From contig NZ_LFXA01000002.1 of assembly GCF_001187435.1 (NCBI RefSeq), positions 372,001-436,000 on the forward strand: 64,000 nt of DNA, in the 5' to 3' direction. Every line of letters begins with the position of its first letter. Position 1 is the first letter of the stretch. Source of the DNA: Streptomyces caatingaensis. Lineage in GTDB: Bacteria > Actinomycetota > Actinomycetes > Streptomycetales > Streptomycetaceae. Under the pieces are notes generated by a model that made no database searches, was not told the origin of the DNA, and saw only the letters and a list, made by a program, of their open reading frames with translations. A program made the position numbers and the translations under genes. This document shows, in pieces, positions 1-7,660 of the stretch.

Positions 1-1
1 C

Positions 2-262
2 CTGGGGGCGATCGTGCTGCCGCAGGCCTTCCGCTCCGTCATCCCGCCGATCGGCTCCACGCTCATCGCCCTCGCCAAGAACTCGGCGATCGCCGGATCG
101 TTCAGCGTCACCGAGCTCCTCGGCACGTACAAGACGCTCAACGAGCTGGGCTACAGCATCATCTGGACGTTCGTCTGGATCGCCGTCGGCTACCTGATCG
201 TGACCCTGACCATCAGCGCGGTCTTCAACGTGCTGGAGAAGCGGTGGGGAGTGGCCCGATGA
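2..262 (+). CDS. gluC: Amino-acid ABC transporter permease, C-terminal part (GluC-like)
   Basis: The reading frame enters from the left edge, so only the last 86 or so codons are present. The protein begins within the conserved EAA loop (LPQAFRSVIPPIGSTLIALAKN), which docks on the ATPase, and continues into a last membrane segment (IIWTFVWIAVGYLIVTLTIS). This pattern is that of the HisM/GluC family of polar amino-acid permeases. The stop overlaps the start of the next permease (ATGA), so the two are translationally coupled. The ATPase and binding protein would be expected upstream, outside the window. Substrate assignment to glutamate is by family and arrangement only. Confidence 0.88.
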   Translation: MGAIVLPQAFRSVIPPIGSTLIALAKNSAIAGSFSVTELLGTYKTLNELGYSIIWTFVWIAVGYLIVTLTISAVFNVLEKRWGVAR

Positions 263-1128
263 GCGGCGGCACCGCCCTGTACGACGTCCCCGGCCCGCTG
301 GCCCGGCGCCGGCACCGGCTCTACGGAGTCCTGGCCACCGCCGGCATCCTCGCCCTGGTGGGCTGGGCCCTCTACCTCCTCTTCGACACCGGCCAGTTCA
401 CCGCGGAGAAGTGGACGCCCTTCGCCTACAAGGGCATTCAGGAGATGCTGCTCCGCGGCCTCGCCAACACGCTGCGCGCCTTCGGCTTCGCGGCGGTCCT
501 CTCGCTCGGCCTGGGCACCGTCCTGGCGGTCGGCCGGCTCTCGGACCACCGGCCCGTGCGGTGGGTGGCGACCGTGCTGGTCGAGTTCTTCCGGGCCATG
601 CCCGTCCTGGTGATGATCTTCTTCGTCTTCGTCGCCCTCAAGGTGCAGCCGCTGCCCGCGCTCGTCACCGGCCTCACGCTCTACAACGGGTCCGTGCTCG
701 CGGAGGTCTTCCGCACCGGCGTCGACTCGGTCGACCGCGGGCAGCGGGAGGCGGCCTACGCGCTCGGCCTGCACAAGACGCAGGTCATGACGTACGTCCT
801 GGTACCGCAGGCGGTGCGGGCCATGCTGCCGACGATCATCAGCCAGCTCGTCGTCGCGCTCAAGGACACGTCGCTGGGCTTCCTCATCACGTACGAGGAA
901 CTGCTGCACGCGGGCAAGCTGATCGCGGGGAATCTGGACTACGGGCTGCCGTTCATCCCCGTCGTCATGATCATCTCACCCGTGTACATCGGGATGTGCA
1001 TGCTGCTGTCGTGGTTCGCGACGTGGGTCGCGAAGCGGGAGCGGCGGAGCCTGAAGACGCGGGCCGTGGAGGTGGCTCCCGCGGAGCCGGGGACGTTGCT
1101 GGCGGGGCCTGCGGGGCATCCGCGTTAG
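259..1128 (+). CDS. gluD: Amino-acid ABC transporter permease (GluD-like)
   Basis: This is the second permease of a glutamate/glutamine-type importer in the plasma membrane, 289 residues. ATG at 259 is chosen over the in-frame GTG at 244 because it overlaps the previous stop and sits seven bases after GGGGAG. A short cytoplasmic N-terminus is followed by a first membrane helix (LYGVLATAGILALVGWALYL), an extracytoplasmic stretch, and the typical permease core with the EAA loop REAAYALGLHKTQVMTYVLVP. The basic C-terminal tail is longer than in most homologues. The gene is the last in its operon: the next gene is convergent. Glutamate as substrate is inferred from the two-permease arrangement. 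Confidence 0.9.
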   Translation: MSGGTALYDVPGPLARRRHRLYGVLATAGILALVGWALYLLFDTGQFTAEKWTPFAYKGIQEMLLRGLANTLRAFGFAAVLSLGLGTVLAVGRLSDHRPVRWVATVLVEFFRAMPVLVMIFFVFVALKVQPLPALVTGLTLYNGSVLAEVFRTGVDSVDRGQREAAYALGLHKTQVMTYVLVPQAVRAMLPTIISQLVVALKDTSLGFLITYEELLHAGKLIAGNLDYGLPFIPVVMIISPVYIGMCMLLSWFATWVAKRERRSLKTRAVEVAPAEPGTLLAGPAGHPR

Positions 1129-1210
1129 CGGCGCGGCCGCGTTGCGGAGCCCCGGGGCGGGGCGCAGGGCCTAGGCGCCCACGCCCGGCCCCGGACGAGG
1201 CCGGCCCGGG

Positions 1211-2401
1211 CTAGGCCAGCCACAGATCGGGGCCGAACACCTCGTAGTGGATGTCCGCCGCGGCGACCCCGGCCGCCAGCAACTGCGCCCGCACGGCCCG
1301 CATGAACGGCAGGGGCCCGCACAGATAGGCCACCGCCCCCGCCGGGACGTCGAGGAGCGACAGGTCCGCGTACCCGGTGCGCTCCGCGGGCCACGCCGCG
1401 TCCGCCGGCCGCTCGTACCAGACGTGCGCCTCCGCGTCCGCCAACTTGCCGACCAGCGTGGCGAGTTCGCTGCGGAAGGCGTGCGACGCCTCGTCGCGGT
1501 CGGCGTGGACCACGACGACCCGCCGCCCCGACCCTGTGGCGGCGAGGTGGGCGAGCATGCCCATCACCGGCGTGCAGCCGATGCCCGCCGAGGCCAGGAC
1601 GACCGGCCGCTCGTCGCCGTCCTCCAGGACGACATCGCCGAACGGCACGCCGATGCGCAGCTCCGCCCCGGCGTGCACGTGCTCGTGCAGGAACGAGGAC
1701 ACCTCGCCGGCCGGGTCGGAGCCGGTCCGCTTGACCGAGAACTGCACGGCGCCGTCGGGGTGGCCGGAGACGCTGTACTGGCGTATCTGCCGTGCGCCGT
1801 CGGGGAGTTCGACCTGGACGGAGACGTACTGTCCGGGCCGGGCGGGCAGCGCCGAGGCCGGCATCCCCTCGGGCCGGACGACGAACGTCGCCACGTCGGC
1901 CGTCTCCCGGTGCCGCGCCACGACCCGGCCGGGGAAGAGGACGTCCCCGGCCGCGACGCCGGACCGCTCGTACAGCCGCGCCTCCCGGGCGATGAGCGCG
2001 TTCGCCATCAGCCAGTAGACCTCGTCCCAGGCCGCGGCCACCTCGGGCGTCACCGCCCCGCCCAGCACCTCGGCGATCGCGTCGAAGAGGTGCTTGCGGA
2101 CCAGCTCGTACTGCGGGGCGGTGACCCCGAGCGAGGCGTGCTTGTGCGCGATGCGGTCGAGCATCGCGTCCGGCCGGACGTCCGGGTGCTCGACCAGCGC
2201 CGTGGCGAACGCGGCGATCGAGCCGGCGAGCGCCTGCCGCTGGCTGCCGTTGGCCTGGTTGCCGCGGTTGAACAGGTCGCGCAGCAGCTCGGGCCGGTCG
2301 GCGAAGAGGCGGTCGTAGAAGAGCGGGGTGATGTCCCCGATGGCCCCGCCCACGGCGGGCAGCGTGGCGCGGACGATCTCGGTCGACTTCGGTGACAGCA
2401 C
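1211..2401 (-). CDS. hmp: Flavohaemoprotein, nitric oxide dioxygenase
   Basis: The enzyme oxidises nitric oxide to nitrate with O2 and NAD(P)H in the cytoplasm. All three family domains are visible in 396 residues: a globin domain (about 1-140) with Tyr29 in FYDRLF and proximal His88 in IAHKHASLG, an FAD domain with RQYSVSG near residue 196, and an NAD domain with GIGCTPVMGML and the terminal FGPDLW. It lies directly downstream of the NO-sensing repressor gene nsrR on the same strand, and a 23-bp dyad fitting an NsrR site lies 25 bp in front of its start. Control by NsrR is therefore very likely: repressed normally, induced by NO. In Streptomyces such genes are called hmpA. Confidence 0.96.
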   Translation of the reverse strand: MLSPKSTEIVRATLPAVGGAIGDITPLFYDRLFADRPELLRDLFNRGNQANGSQRQALAGSIAAFATALVEHPDVRPDAMLDRIAHKHASLGVTAPQYELVRKHLFDAIAEVLGGAVTPEVAAAWDEVYWLMANALIAREARLYERSGVAAGDVLFPGRVVARHRETADVATFVVRPEGMPASALPARPGQYVSVQVELPDGARQIRQYSVSGHPDGAVQFSVKRTGSDPAGEVSSFLHEHVHAGAELRIGVPFGDVVLEDGDERPVVLASAGIGCTPVMGMLAHLAATGSGRRVVVVHADRDEASHAFRSELATLVGKLADAEAHVWYERPADAAWPAERTGYADLSLLDVPAGAVAYLCGPLPFMRAVRAQLLAAGVAAADIHYEVFGPDLWLA

Positions 2402-2425
2402 CGGCGGCTCCTTTGTTCACGGCTT

Positions 2426-2448
2426 AATACGCATCTCGAATGCGTATT
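2426..2448 (-). promoter_or_regulatory. Probable NsrR operator of hmp
   Basis: A perfect 9-bp inverted repeat (AATACGCAT and ATGCGTATT) is separated by five bases, giving an 11-1-11 arrangement of 23 bp centred at 2437. This is the geometry reported for Streptomyces NsrR sites. It lies between nsrR and hmp, just upstream of hmp, in a locally A+T-rich patch. NsrR binding is inferred. Confidence 0.75.
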
Positions 2449-2485
2449 TTTCTGTGTGCGAACGCCGCCCCGGCGGGGGCGGCGA

Positions 2486-2932
2486 TCAGTCCTCGGGGCG
2501 GCTCGTCAGGCCCACCAGCACCGGCCCGGTCGGGCTCCCGACCAGGTCCTGGACGCTCAGCGGGTCGAGTGCGGCGAAGAACGCCTCCTGCGCCTGGCGC
2601 AGCGCGCCGCGCAGCCGGCAGGCCGCCCGCAGGGGGCACGGCGGATCGTCCTCGCAGCCGACGACGTCGCCCGTCCCCTCCAACTCCCGCACCAGTCGCC
2701 CCAGTGAGCCCGTGAGTCCGGCGGTGGTGAGCGCGAGCCCGCCGCCCCGGCCCCGGCGGGCCTCGACGACGCCCAGGTGCGTCAGGCGGCTGACCACCTT
2801 GGCCGCGTGCGTGTACGGCACGCCCATCGCGGCCGCCACCTCGCGGGTGGTCGGCGCGGCCCCGGTTCCGTCCTCCACCGCGAGGCGCATGGCGATGCGC
2901 AGCGCGATGTCGGTGCCCTTGGTCAGTCGCAC
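2486..2932 (-). CDS. nsrR: NsrR, Rrf2-family nitric-oxide-sensing repressor
   Basis: A 148-residue Rrf2 regulator with an N-terminal winged helix (TTREVAAAMGVPYTHAAKVV) and the iron-sulphur cluster motif GCEDDPPCPLRAAC. With GTG at 2932 as start, the cluster residues are Asp8, Cys93, Cys99 and Cys105, the same numbering as the [4Fe-4S] ligands known for S. coelicolor NsrR. This decides against the longer TTG start at 2950, which would also lie inside a putative operator. NO destroys the cluster and relieves repression. The gene precedes hmp on the same strand with 84 bp between them, and dyads stand in front of both genes, which suggests autoregulation plus control of hmp. Confidence 0.93.
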   Translation of the reverse strand: MRLTKGTDIALRIAMRLAVEDGTGAAPTTREVAAAMGVPYTHAAKVVSRLTHLGVVEARRGRGGGLALTTAGLTGSLGRLVRELEGTGDVVGCEDDPPCPLRAACRLRGALRQAQEAFFAALDPLSVQDLVGSPTGPVLVGLTSRPED

Positions 2933-2948
2933 ACCCGTCAGGTTAGTC

Positions 2949-2971
2949 AATTGGCATCCAGGACTCCAATT
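2949..2971 (-). promoter_or_regulatory. Probable NsrR operator of nsrR
   Basis: A second 11-1-11 dyad centred at 2960: AATTGGCATCC on one side and GGACTCCAATT on the other, 9 of 11 positions paired. It lies 16 bp upstream of the GTG start of nsrR. Spacing equals that of the hmp site although the sequence of the arms differs. Confidence 0.6.
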
Positions 2972-3000
2972 AAGGGGGCGGGATCCCGGCCACCCCTGAG

Positions 3001-3070
3001 ATCGACAGCCCGGGATCGACAGCCCTGAGCGACAGCCCGAGATTGACAGGAAGTTAACCGCCGGTAAGTC
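3001..3070 (+). promoter_or_regulatory. Short tandem repeats and possible promoter of the SGNH hydrolase
   Basis: From 3001 the unit ATCGACAGCCC recurs (3001, 3015, then degenerate forms at about 3029 and 3041, period 12-14 bp). The last unit supplies TTGACA at 3043-3048, followed 16 bp later by TAAGTC (3065-3070), a weak match to a vegetative promoter. The start codon at 3107 is 37 bp further on. Confidence 0.35.
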
Positions 3071-3106
3071 TGTGCGCAGTCATCGGACGATCGGACGGAG
3101 GACCAG

Positions 3107-4000
3107 GTGGGGGCTCAGGCACGCGCGCACGGCGGGCGGTACGGACGGACGCTGGCGGCGGTCGGCGCGGCGACGGCGCTGGCGGCCGGTGCCGCCGCCC
3201 CCGCGACCGCGGCCGCCGGACAGGGCGGCGGCGAACGCTACGTCGCCCTCGGCGACTCGTACACCTCCGCGCCCGGCGTCCCGCAGCAGAGCGGCGGCGA
3301 CTGTGCCCGGTCCAGCGTCAACTACCCGGCGCTCACCGCGAAGGCCCTGAGGATCACGTCCTTCCGGGACGTCAGCTGCAGCGGCGCCAGGACGGACGAC
3401 TTCTGGCGCGCCCAGGGCGCCAACCCGCCCCAGCTGGACGCCGTGGGGCGCAACACCAGACTGGTCACCGTCGGCATCGGCGGCAACGACATCGGCTTCG
3501 GCGAGATCATCGGCACCTGCGCCCAGCTCTCCGCCTCCGACCCGGCGGGCGACCCCTGCCGCAAGAAGTACACCGCCCCCGACGGCGGCGACCTGCTCAA
3601 CCGGCGCATCGCCGACACCGCCCCGAAGATCGCCGAGGTGCTCAAGGCCGTGCACCGCAAGGCCCCGCGGGCCCGCGTCGTCCTCGCCGGCTACCCGTCG
3701 ATCATGCCGGACGACGGGGTCGGCTGCTTCCCCTCCGTCCCGATGGCCGCCGGTGACGTCCCGTACCTGCGCGACACCGAGAAGAAGCTGAACGCGATGC
3801 TCCGCGAGCAGGCGCGCAAGGCCGGCGCCCGCTACGCCGACACCTACCGCGCCACCGTCGGCCACGACGTCTGCAAGCCCGAGGCCGACCGCTGGATCGA
3901 GGGCGCGCGGCCCTCCCGCCCGGCCGCGCCCTTCCACCCGAACGCCGACGGGGAGCGGGCCATGGCCCGGCCGGTGATCGGCGCGGCGCGCGGCCGCTGA
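3107..4000 (+). CDS. Secreted SGNH/GDSL-type esterase or lipase
   Basis: A 297-residue exported hydrolase. GTG at 3107 follows GGAGG by five bases. The N-terminus is a signal peptide: basic start, hydrophobic Ala-rich core, likely cleavage around residue 37 (ATAAAG). The four SGNH blocks are present: GDSYTSAPG with nucleophile Ser51, Gly in block II, GGND with Asn127, and FHPNADG with His277. Six cysteines in the mature part suggest disulphides, as in the Streptomyces extracellular lipase/phospholipase group (SGNH, S. rimosus type). It probably cleaves acyl esters outside the cell. Substrate cannot be read from sequence. Confidence 0.9.
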   Translation: MGAQARAHGGRYGRTLAAVGAATALAAGAAAPATAAAGQGGGERYVALGDSYTSAPGVPQQSGGDCARSSVNYPALTAKALRITSFRDVSCSGARTDDFWRAQGANPPQLDAVGRNTRLVTVGIGGNDIGFGEIIGTCAQLSASDPAGDPCRKKYTAPDGGDLLNRRIADTAPKIAEVLKAVHRKAPRARVVLAGYPSIMPDDGVGCFPSVPMAAGDVPYLRDTEKKLNAMLREQARKAGARYADTYRATVGHDVCKPEADRWIEGARPSRPAAPFHPNADGERAMARPVIGAARGR

Positions 4001-4192
4001 GGCGGCCCGCCTGCACGGCCGACCCGGCCCGTCCGTGCTGCCGCGCCGGCCCGTCCGCGGGCCCGCGGTTCCGGCCGGGGCCGGCCGGCGTCCCCCGGAT
4101 AGTGCCGTACCGGAGCGGAGCCGTGTCGCGCCCTGTCGTATGAGCTGCCCGGCGAGTAGGGTCACGGGCCTCTTCGACGACAGGGAGGCACC

Positions 4193-5998
4193 ATGGCAAG
4201 ACCGCCAGGACCCCGCCGGCTGATCGTCCTCTGCGCGTCCGCCGCGCTGGTGGCCGGGCTCGGGGCCGTGCCGGCCGCCGCCGGGGGCGGGCCGGGCGTC
4301 CCCGCCAAGTCGCCGGTCGCCACCGGCCGCGGCGGCGCCGTCGCGAGCGTCGATGCCGACGCGTCGGCTGCCGGCATCGAGGTGCTCGGACAGGGGGGCA
4401 ACGCCGTGGACGCGGCGGTGGCCACCGCCGCCGCGCTCGGCGTCAGCGAGCCGTACTCCGGCGGCATCGGCGGGGGCGGCTACCTCGTCTACTACCGTGC
4501 CAAGGACCACAAGGTCCTCACCATCGGCGGCCGCGAGCGCGCCCCCCTCAGCGCCGGCGAGGACCTCTTCGTCGAGAAGGGCCGCCCGATCCCCTTCGAC
4601 GAGGCCGTCACCAGCGGCCGCAGCGTCGGCGTCCCCGGCGCGCCCGCCACCTGGGACGCCGCCCTGCGCGCCTGGGGCAGCAGGTCCCTCGCCACGGTGC
4701 TGCGGCCCGCCGAGCGGCTGGCCCGCCAGGGCTTCACCGTCGACGCCACCTTCCGGCAGATGACCGCCGACAACGAGAAGCGCTTCCGCGACTTCCCGGA
4801 CACCGCCCGGCTGTTCCTGCCCGGCGGCCGGCTGCCGGCCGTCGGCTCCACCCTCAGGAACCCCGACCTCGCCCGCACCTACGAACTCCTCGGCAGGAAG
4901 GGCGCCGGCGCGGTCTACGGCGGGGAACTGGGCCGCGACATCGTCTCGACCGTCCGCAAGCCCCCCGTCGCGCACGGCTCCTCCCGCGTGGTCCGCTCCG
5001 GCGACCTGACCCAGCGGGACCTGCGCGCCTACACCCTCGAACGGCCCGCCCCGACCCGCACCACCTACCGCGGCCTCGACGTCTACGGGCCGGGCCCCTC
5101 CTCCTCGGGCGGCACGACCGTCGCCGAGGCGCTCAACATCCTGGAGCGGAAGGGCGATCTCGGCCGGGTGGACAAGGCCACCTACCTCCACCGCTACCTG
5201 GAGGCGAGCCGCATCGCCTTCGCCGACCGCAACCGGTGGGTCGGCGACCCGGCGCGGGAGAAGGTGCCCACCGCCGCCCTGACCTCCAAGCGGTACGCCG
5301 CCTCGCGCGCCTGCCTCCTCACCGACGGCCGGGCCCTCACCAGCCCGCTCGCGCCCGGCGACCCGCGGCACCCCACGTCCTGCGGGACGACGGGCCGGGC
5401 CGCGCCCACGCCGTACGAGGGGCAGCAGACCACCCACCTGACGACGGCCGACCGGTGGGGCAACGTCGTCGCCTACACCTTCACCATCGAGCAGTGGGGC
5501 GGCAGCGGCATCACCGTGCCGGGCCGCGGCTTCCTGCTCAACAACGAGCTGACCGACTTCTCCTTCACGCCCGTCACCCCCGGCGTCCACGACCCCAACC
5601 TGCCGGGACCGGGCAAGCGGCCGCGCTCGTCCATCGCGCCGACGGTCGTCCTCGACCACGGGCGGTTCGCCTTCACGGTCGGCTCGCCCGGCGGTTCGAC
5701 GATCATCACCACCGCGCTGCAGATCCTGCTGGGGCACGTGGACCGCCGCATGCCGCTCGCCGACGCGATCGCCGCGCCGCGCGCCAGCCAGCGCAACACC
5801 GCGACCACCGACCTGGAACAGGCCCTGTGGGACAGCCCCCTCCGCCGCCGACTGGAGGCCAGGGGCCACGCGTTCAAGCTCAGCCCGGAAATCGGTGCCG
5901 CCACGGGCGTCCAACGCCTCCCCGACGGCCGCTGGCTCGCCGCCGCGGAGAAGGTGCGCCGCGGCGGCGGCTCGGCGATGGTCGTCACGCCGGGCTGA
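4193..5998 (+). CDS. ggt: Secreted gamma-glutamyltransferase
   Basis: A 601-residue Ntn-hydrolase that transfers or hydrolyses the gamma-glutamyl group of glutathione-like peptides. ATG at 4193 follows GGGAGG. A signal peptide (LIVLCASAALVAGLGAVPAAAGG) predicts export. The conserved small-subunit start QTTHLTTADRWGNVV gives Thr413 as the autoprocessing and catalytic nucleophile. The oxyanion and substrate-binding stretches RGFLLNNELTDF and GSPGGSTIITT are intact, as is the N-terminal GGNAVDAAVATAAALGV. Length fits the family (about 580-610). A second, leaderless and more divergent family member lies at 13579. Confidence 0.95.
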   Translation: MARPPGPRRLIVLCASAALVAGLGAVPAAAGGGPGVPAKSPVATGRGGAVASVDADASAAGIEVLGQGGNAVDAAVATAAALGVSEPYSGGIGGGGYLVYYRAKDHKVLTIGGRERAPLSAGEDLFVEKGRPIPFDEAVTSGRSVGVPGAPATWDAALRAWGSRSLATVLRPAERLARQGFTVDATFRQMTADNEKRFRDFPDTARLFLPGGRLPAVGSTLRNPDLARTYELLGRKGAGAVYGGELGRDIVSTVRKPPVAHGSSRVVRSGDLTQRDLRAYTLERPAPTRTTYRGLDVYGPGPSSSGGTTVAEALNILERKGDLGRVDKATYLHRYLEASRIAFADRNRWVGDPAREKVPTAALTSKRYAASRACLLTDGRALTSPLAPGDPRHPTSCGTTGRAAPTPYEGQQTTHLTTADRWGNVVAYTFTIEQWGGSGITVPGRGFLLNNELTDFSFTPVTPGVHDPNLPGPGKRPRSSIAPTVVLDHGRFAFTVGSPGGSTIITTALQILLGHVDRRMPLADAIAAPRASQRNTATTDLEQALWDSPLRRRLEARGHAFKLSPEIGAATGVQRLPDGRWLAAAEKVRRGGGSAMVVTPG

Positions 5999-6090
5999 CG
6001 GCGGGGCGGCTGCGGTAGGCGCGCGGTCGCCTCTTGCGGCTGGGGGGCGGCCCCGTGCGGACGCCGAGCCGGGGCCGCCCCCCGCCCCCC

Positions 6091-6645
6091 TCACCCCAGC
6101 AGCCCCACCACCTCCGCCGTGGTGCCCGTCTCGCCCAGGCGCGGGAAGATGCGCTCCACGGCCACGCGGTGTGCCTCCGGGTCCGGGTCGGTGACGGCGT
6201 CGACGGGCACCGTCACGTGGTAGCCGTGCTCGTGGGCCGCGCGGGCGGTGGATTCGACGCCCATGGCGGTGGCGATGCCGGCGACGACGACCTGGGTGAC
6301 GCCGCGGCGGCGCAGTTGACCGTCGAGGTCCGTGCCGTGGAAGGCGCCCCAGGTCCGCTTGGTGATAAGGATGTCGTCCTCGTGGCGGCCGAGTTCGGGC
6401 CGCAGCTCGGCGAAGTCCGGCGGGTAGGCCCCGCCGCCGCGCGGCGCGGCCTCGGTGCGGCCGGGCGCCGAGCCGGTCACGGTGACGAGCACCACCGGCA
6501 GCCCCTTCGCACGGAACGCGGCGGCCAGCTCGGCGCCGCGGGCGACGACCTCGTCGGCCGGGTGGGCGGTGGGCAGGGCGGTGATGCCCTTCTGGAGGTC
6601 GATGAGGATCAGGGCGGTCGTGGGGTCGAGCGTGGTCACAGACAT
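6091..6645 (-). CDS. Isochorismatase-fold hydrolase
   Basis: A 184-residue cytoplasmic protein of the cysteine-hydrolase/isochorismatase fold. ATG at 6645 begins the characteristic strand TTALILIDLQKG with the catalytic Asp. The Lys of the triad is in TKRTWGAF. At the position where nicotinamidases and ureidoacrylate amidohydrolases carry the nucleophilic Cys, this protein has Gly (ATAMGVESTARAA), as isochorismatases do, so a covalent Cys mechanism is unlikely. It is divergent from the pyrimidine/hydantoin catabolic operon and a 26-bp dyad lies between the two starts, hinting at joint control. The substrate is unknown. Confidence 0.85.
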   Translation of the reverse strand: MSVTTLDPTTALILIDLQKGITALPTAHPADEVVARGAELAAAFRAKGLPVVLVTVTGSAPGRTEAAPRGGGAYPPDFAELRPELGRHEDDILITKRTWGAFHGTDLDGQLRRRGVTQVVVAGIATAMGVESTARAAHEHGYHVTVPVDAVTDPDPEAHRVAVERIFPRLGETGTTAEVVGLLG

Positions 6646-6665
6646 GGCCCACACCCTAGAGAAGC

Positions 6666-6691
6666 GAAGGCGGCCTTGCAAGGTTGCCTTC
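6666..6691. promoter_or_regulatory. Nested dyad in the divergent promoter region
   Basis: A perfect 10-bp palindrome CCTTGCAAGG (6674-6683) is enclosed by GAAGGC (6666-6671) and GCCTTC (6686-6691), so 22 of 26 positions pair. It is placed 20 bp from the hydrolase start and about 125 bp before the nitrilase start, a plausible operator for a dimeric regulator. Confidence 0.5.
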
Positions 6692-6817
6692 ATTTTTCGG
6701 TCGGTCTTCCGGATGACACCCCGGTCTTGCCTCGGCGCGGGCCGCGCCCTACGGTCGCATTCCACACGCGGATCTTCACGTGCCGGCCCGCCCGAAGCCC
6801 TCGCGGAGGAGCAGCTC

Positions 6818-7660
6818 ATGGCCAACGTTGTGCGCGCCGCCCTGGTCCAGGCCACCTGGACCGGTGACACCGAGTCGATGATCGCCAAGCACGAGGAGCA
6901 CGCCCGCGCCGCCGCCGCGCAGGGCGCCAAGGTGATCGGCTTCCAGGAAGTCTTCAACGCCCCCTACTTCTGCCAGGTGCAGGACACCGAGCACTACCGC
7001 TGGGCCGAGCCCGTCCCCGACGGCCCGACGGTGACCCGGATGCGGCGCCTCGCCCGCGAGACGGGCCTGGTGATCATCGTCCCGGTCTTCGAGGCCGAAC
7101 AGCCCGGCCACTACTACAACACCGCCGCCGTCATCGACGCCGACGGCAGCTATCTCGGCAAGTACCGCAAGCACCACATCCCGCAGGTCGAGGGCTTCTG
7201 GGAGAAGTTCTACTTCAAACCCGGCAACCTGGGCTGGCCCGTCTTCGACACCGCCGCCGGCCGCATCGGCGTCTACATCTGCTACGACCGCCACTTCCCC
7301 GAGGGCTGGCGCCAGCTCGGCCTGGCCGGCGCCCAGCTCGTCTACAACCCCTCCGCCACCTCGCGCAGCCTCTCGTCCCACCTGTGGAAGCTGGAGCAGC
7401 CCGCCGCCGCGGTCGCCAACGAGTACTTCGTCGCCGCCATCAACCGCGTCGGCCGCGAGGAGTACGGGGACGACGACTTCTACGGCACGTCGTACTTCGT
7501 GGACCCGCGCGGGGAGTTCGTCGGCGAGGTGGCGAGCGACGGCAAGGAGGAACTCGTCGTCCGCGACCTGGACTTCGGGCTCGTCGACGAGGTCCGCCGG
7601 CAGTGGGCCTTCTACCGGGACCGGCGGCCCGACGCCTACGAGGGGCTGGTCCGGCCGTGA
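6818..7660 (+). CDS. Beta-ureidopropionase/N-carbamoyl amide hydrolase (nitrilase superfamily)
   Basis: A 280-residue C-N hydrolase that should release beta-alanine or beta-aminoisobutyrate, CO2 and ammonia from the N-carbamoyl product of dihydropyrimidinase. ATG at 6818 is eight bases after GGAGGAG. The Glu-Lys-Cys triad is clear: GFQEVFNAPYF, KYRKHHIPQ and YICYDRHFPEGWR. The motif NPSATSRSLSSHLWKLEQP is typical of the beta-ureidopropionase branch. It is the first gene of a tightly packed operon: the aminotransferase starts inside its stop (GTGA), then dihydropyrimidinase and an F420-type oxidoreductase follow. The context makes reductive pyrimidine or hydantoin breakdown the best assignment. 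Confidence 0.92.
   Translation: MANVVRAALVQATWTGDTESMIAKHEEHARAAAAQGAKVIGFQEVFNAPYFCQVQDTEHYRWAEPVPDGPTVTRMRRLARETGLVIIVPVFEAEQPGHYYNTAAVIDADGSYLGKYRKHHIPQVEGFWEKFYFKPGNLGWPVFDTAAGRIGVYICYDRHFPEGWRQLGLAGAQLVYNPSATSRSLSSHLWKLEQPAAAVANEYFVAAINRVGREEYGDDDFYGTSYFVDPRGEFVGEVASDGKEELVVRDLDFGLVDEVRRQWAFYRDRRPDAYEGLVRP

Noticed and set aside
2933..2950. Longer nsrR start at TTG 2950
   Set aside because: It would place the start within the dyad and shift the cluster residues away from the Asp8/Cys93/Cys99/Cys105 numbering.
6091..6645. Annotation as ureidoacrylate amidohydrolase (RutB) because of the nearby pyrimidine genes
   Set aside because: The essential Cys position is Gly, so the mechanism would not work.
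3080..6652. 1190-codon minus-strand open frame across the SGNH and gamma-glutamyltransferase genes
   Set aside because: Low-complexity Arg/Gly/Ala sequence produced by high G+C in codon third positions; both underlying plus-strand genes have complete motifs.
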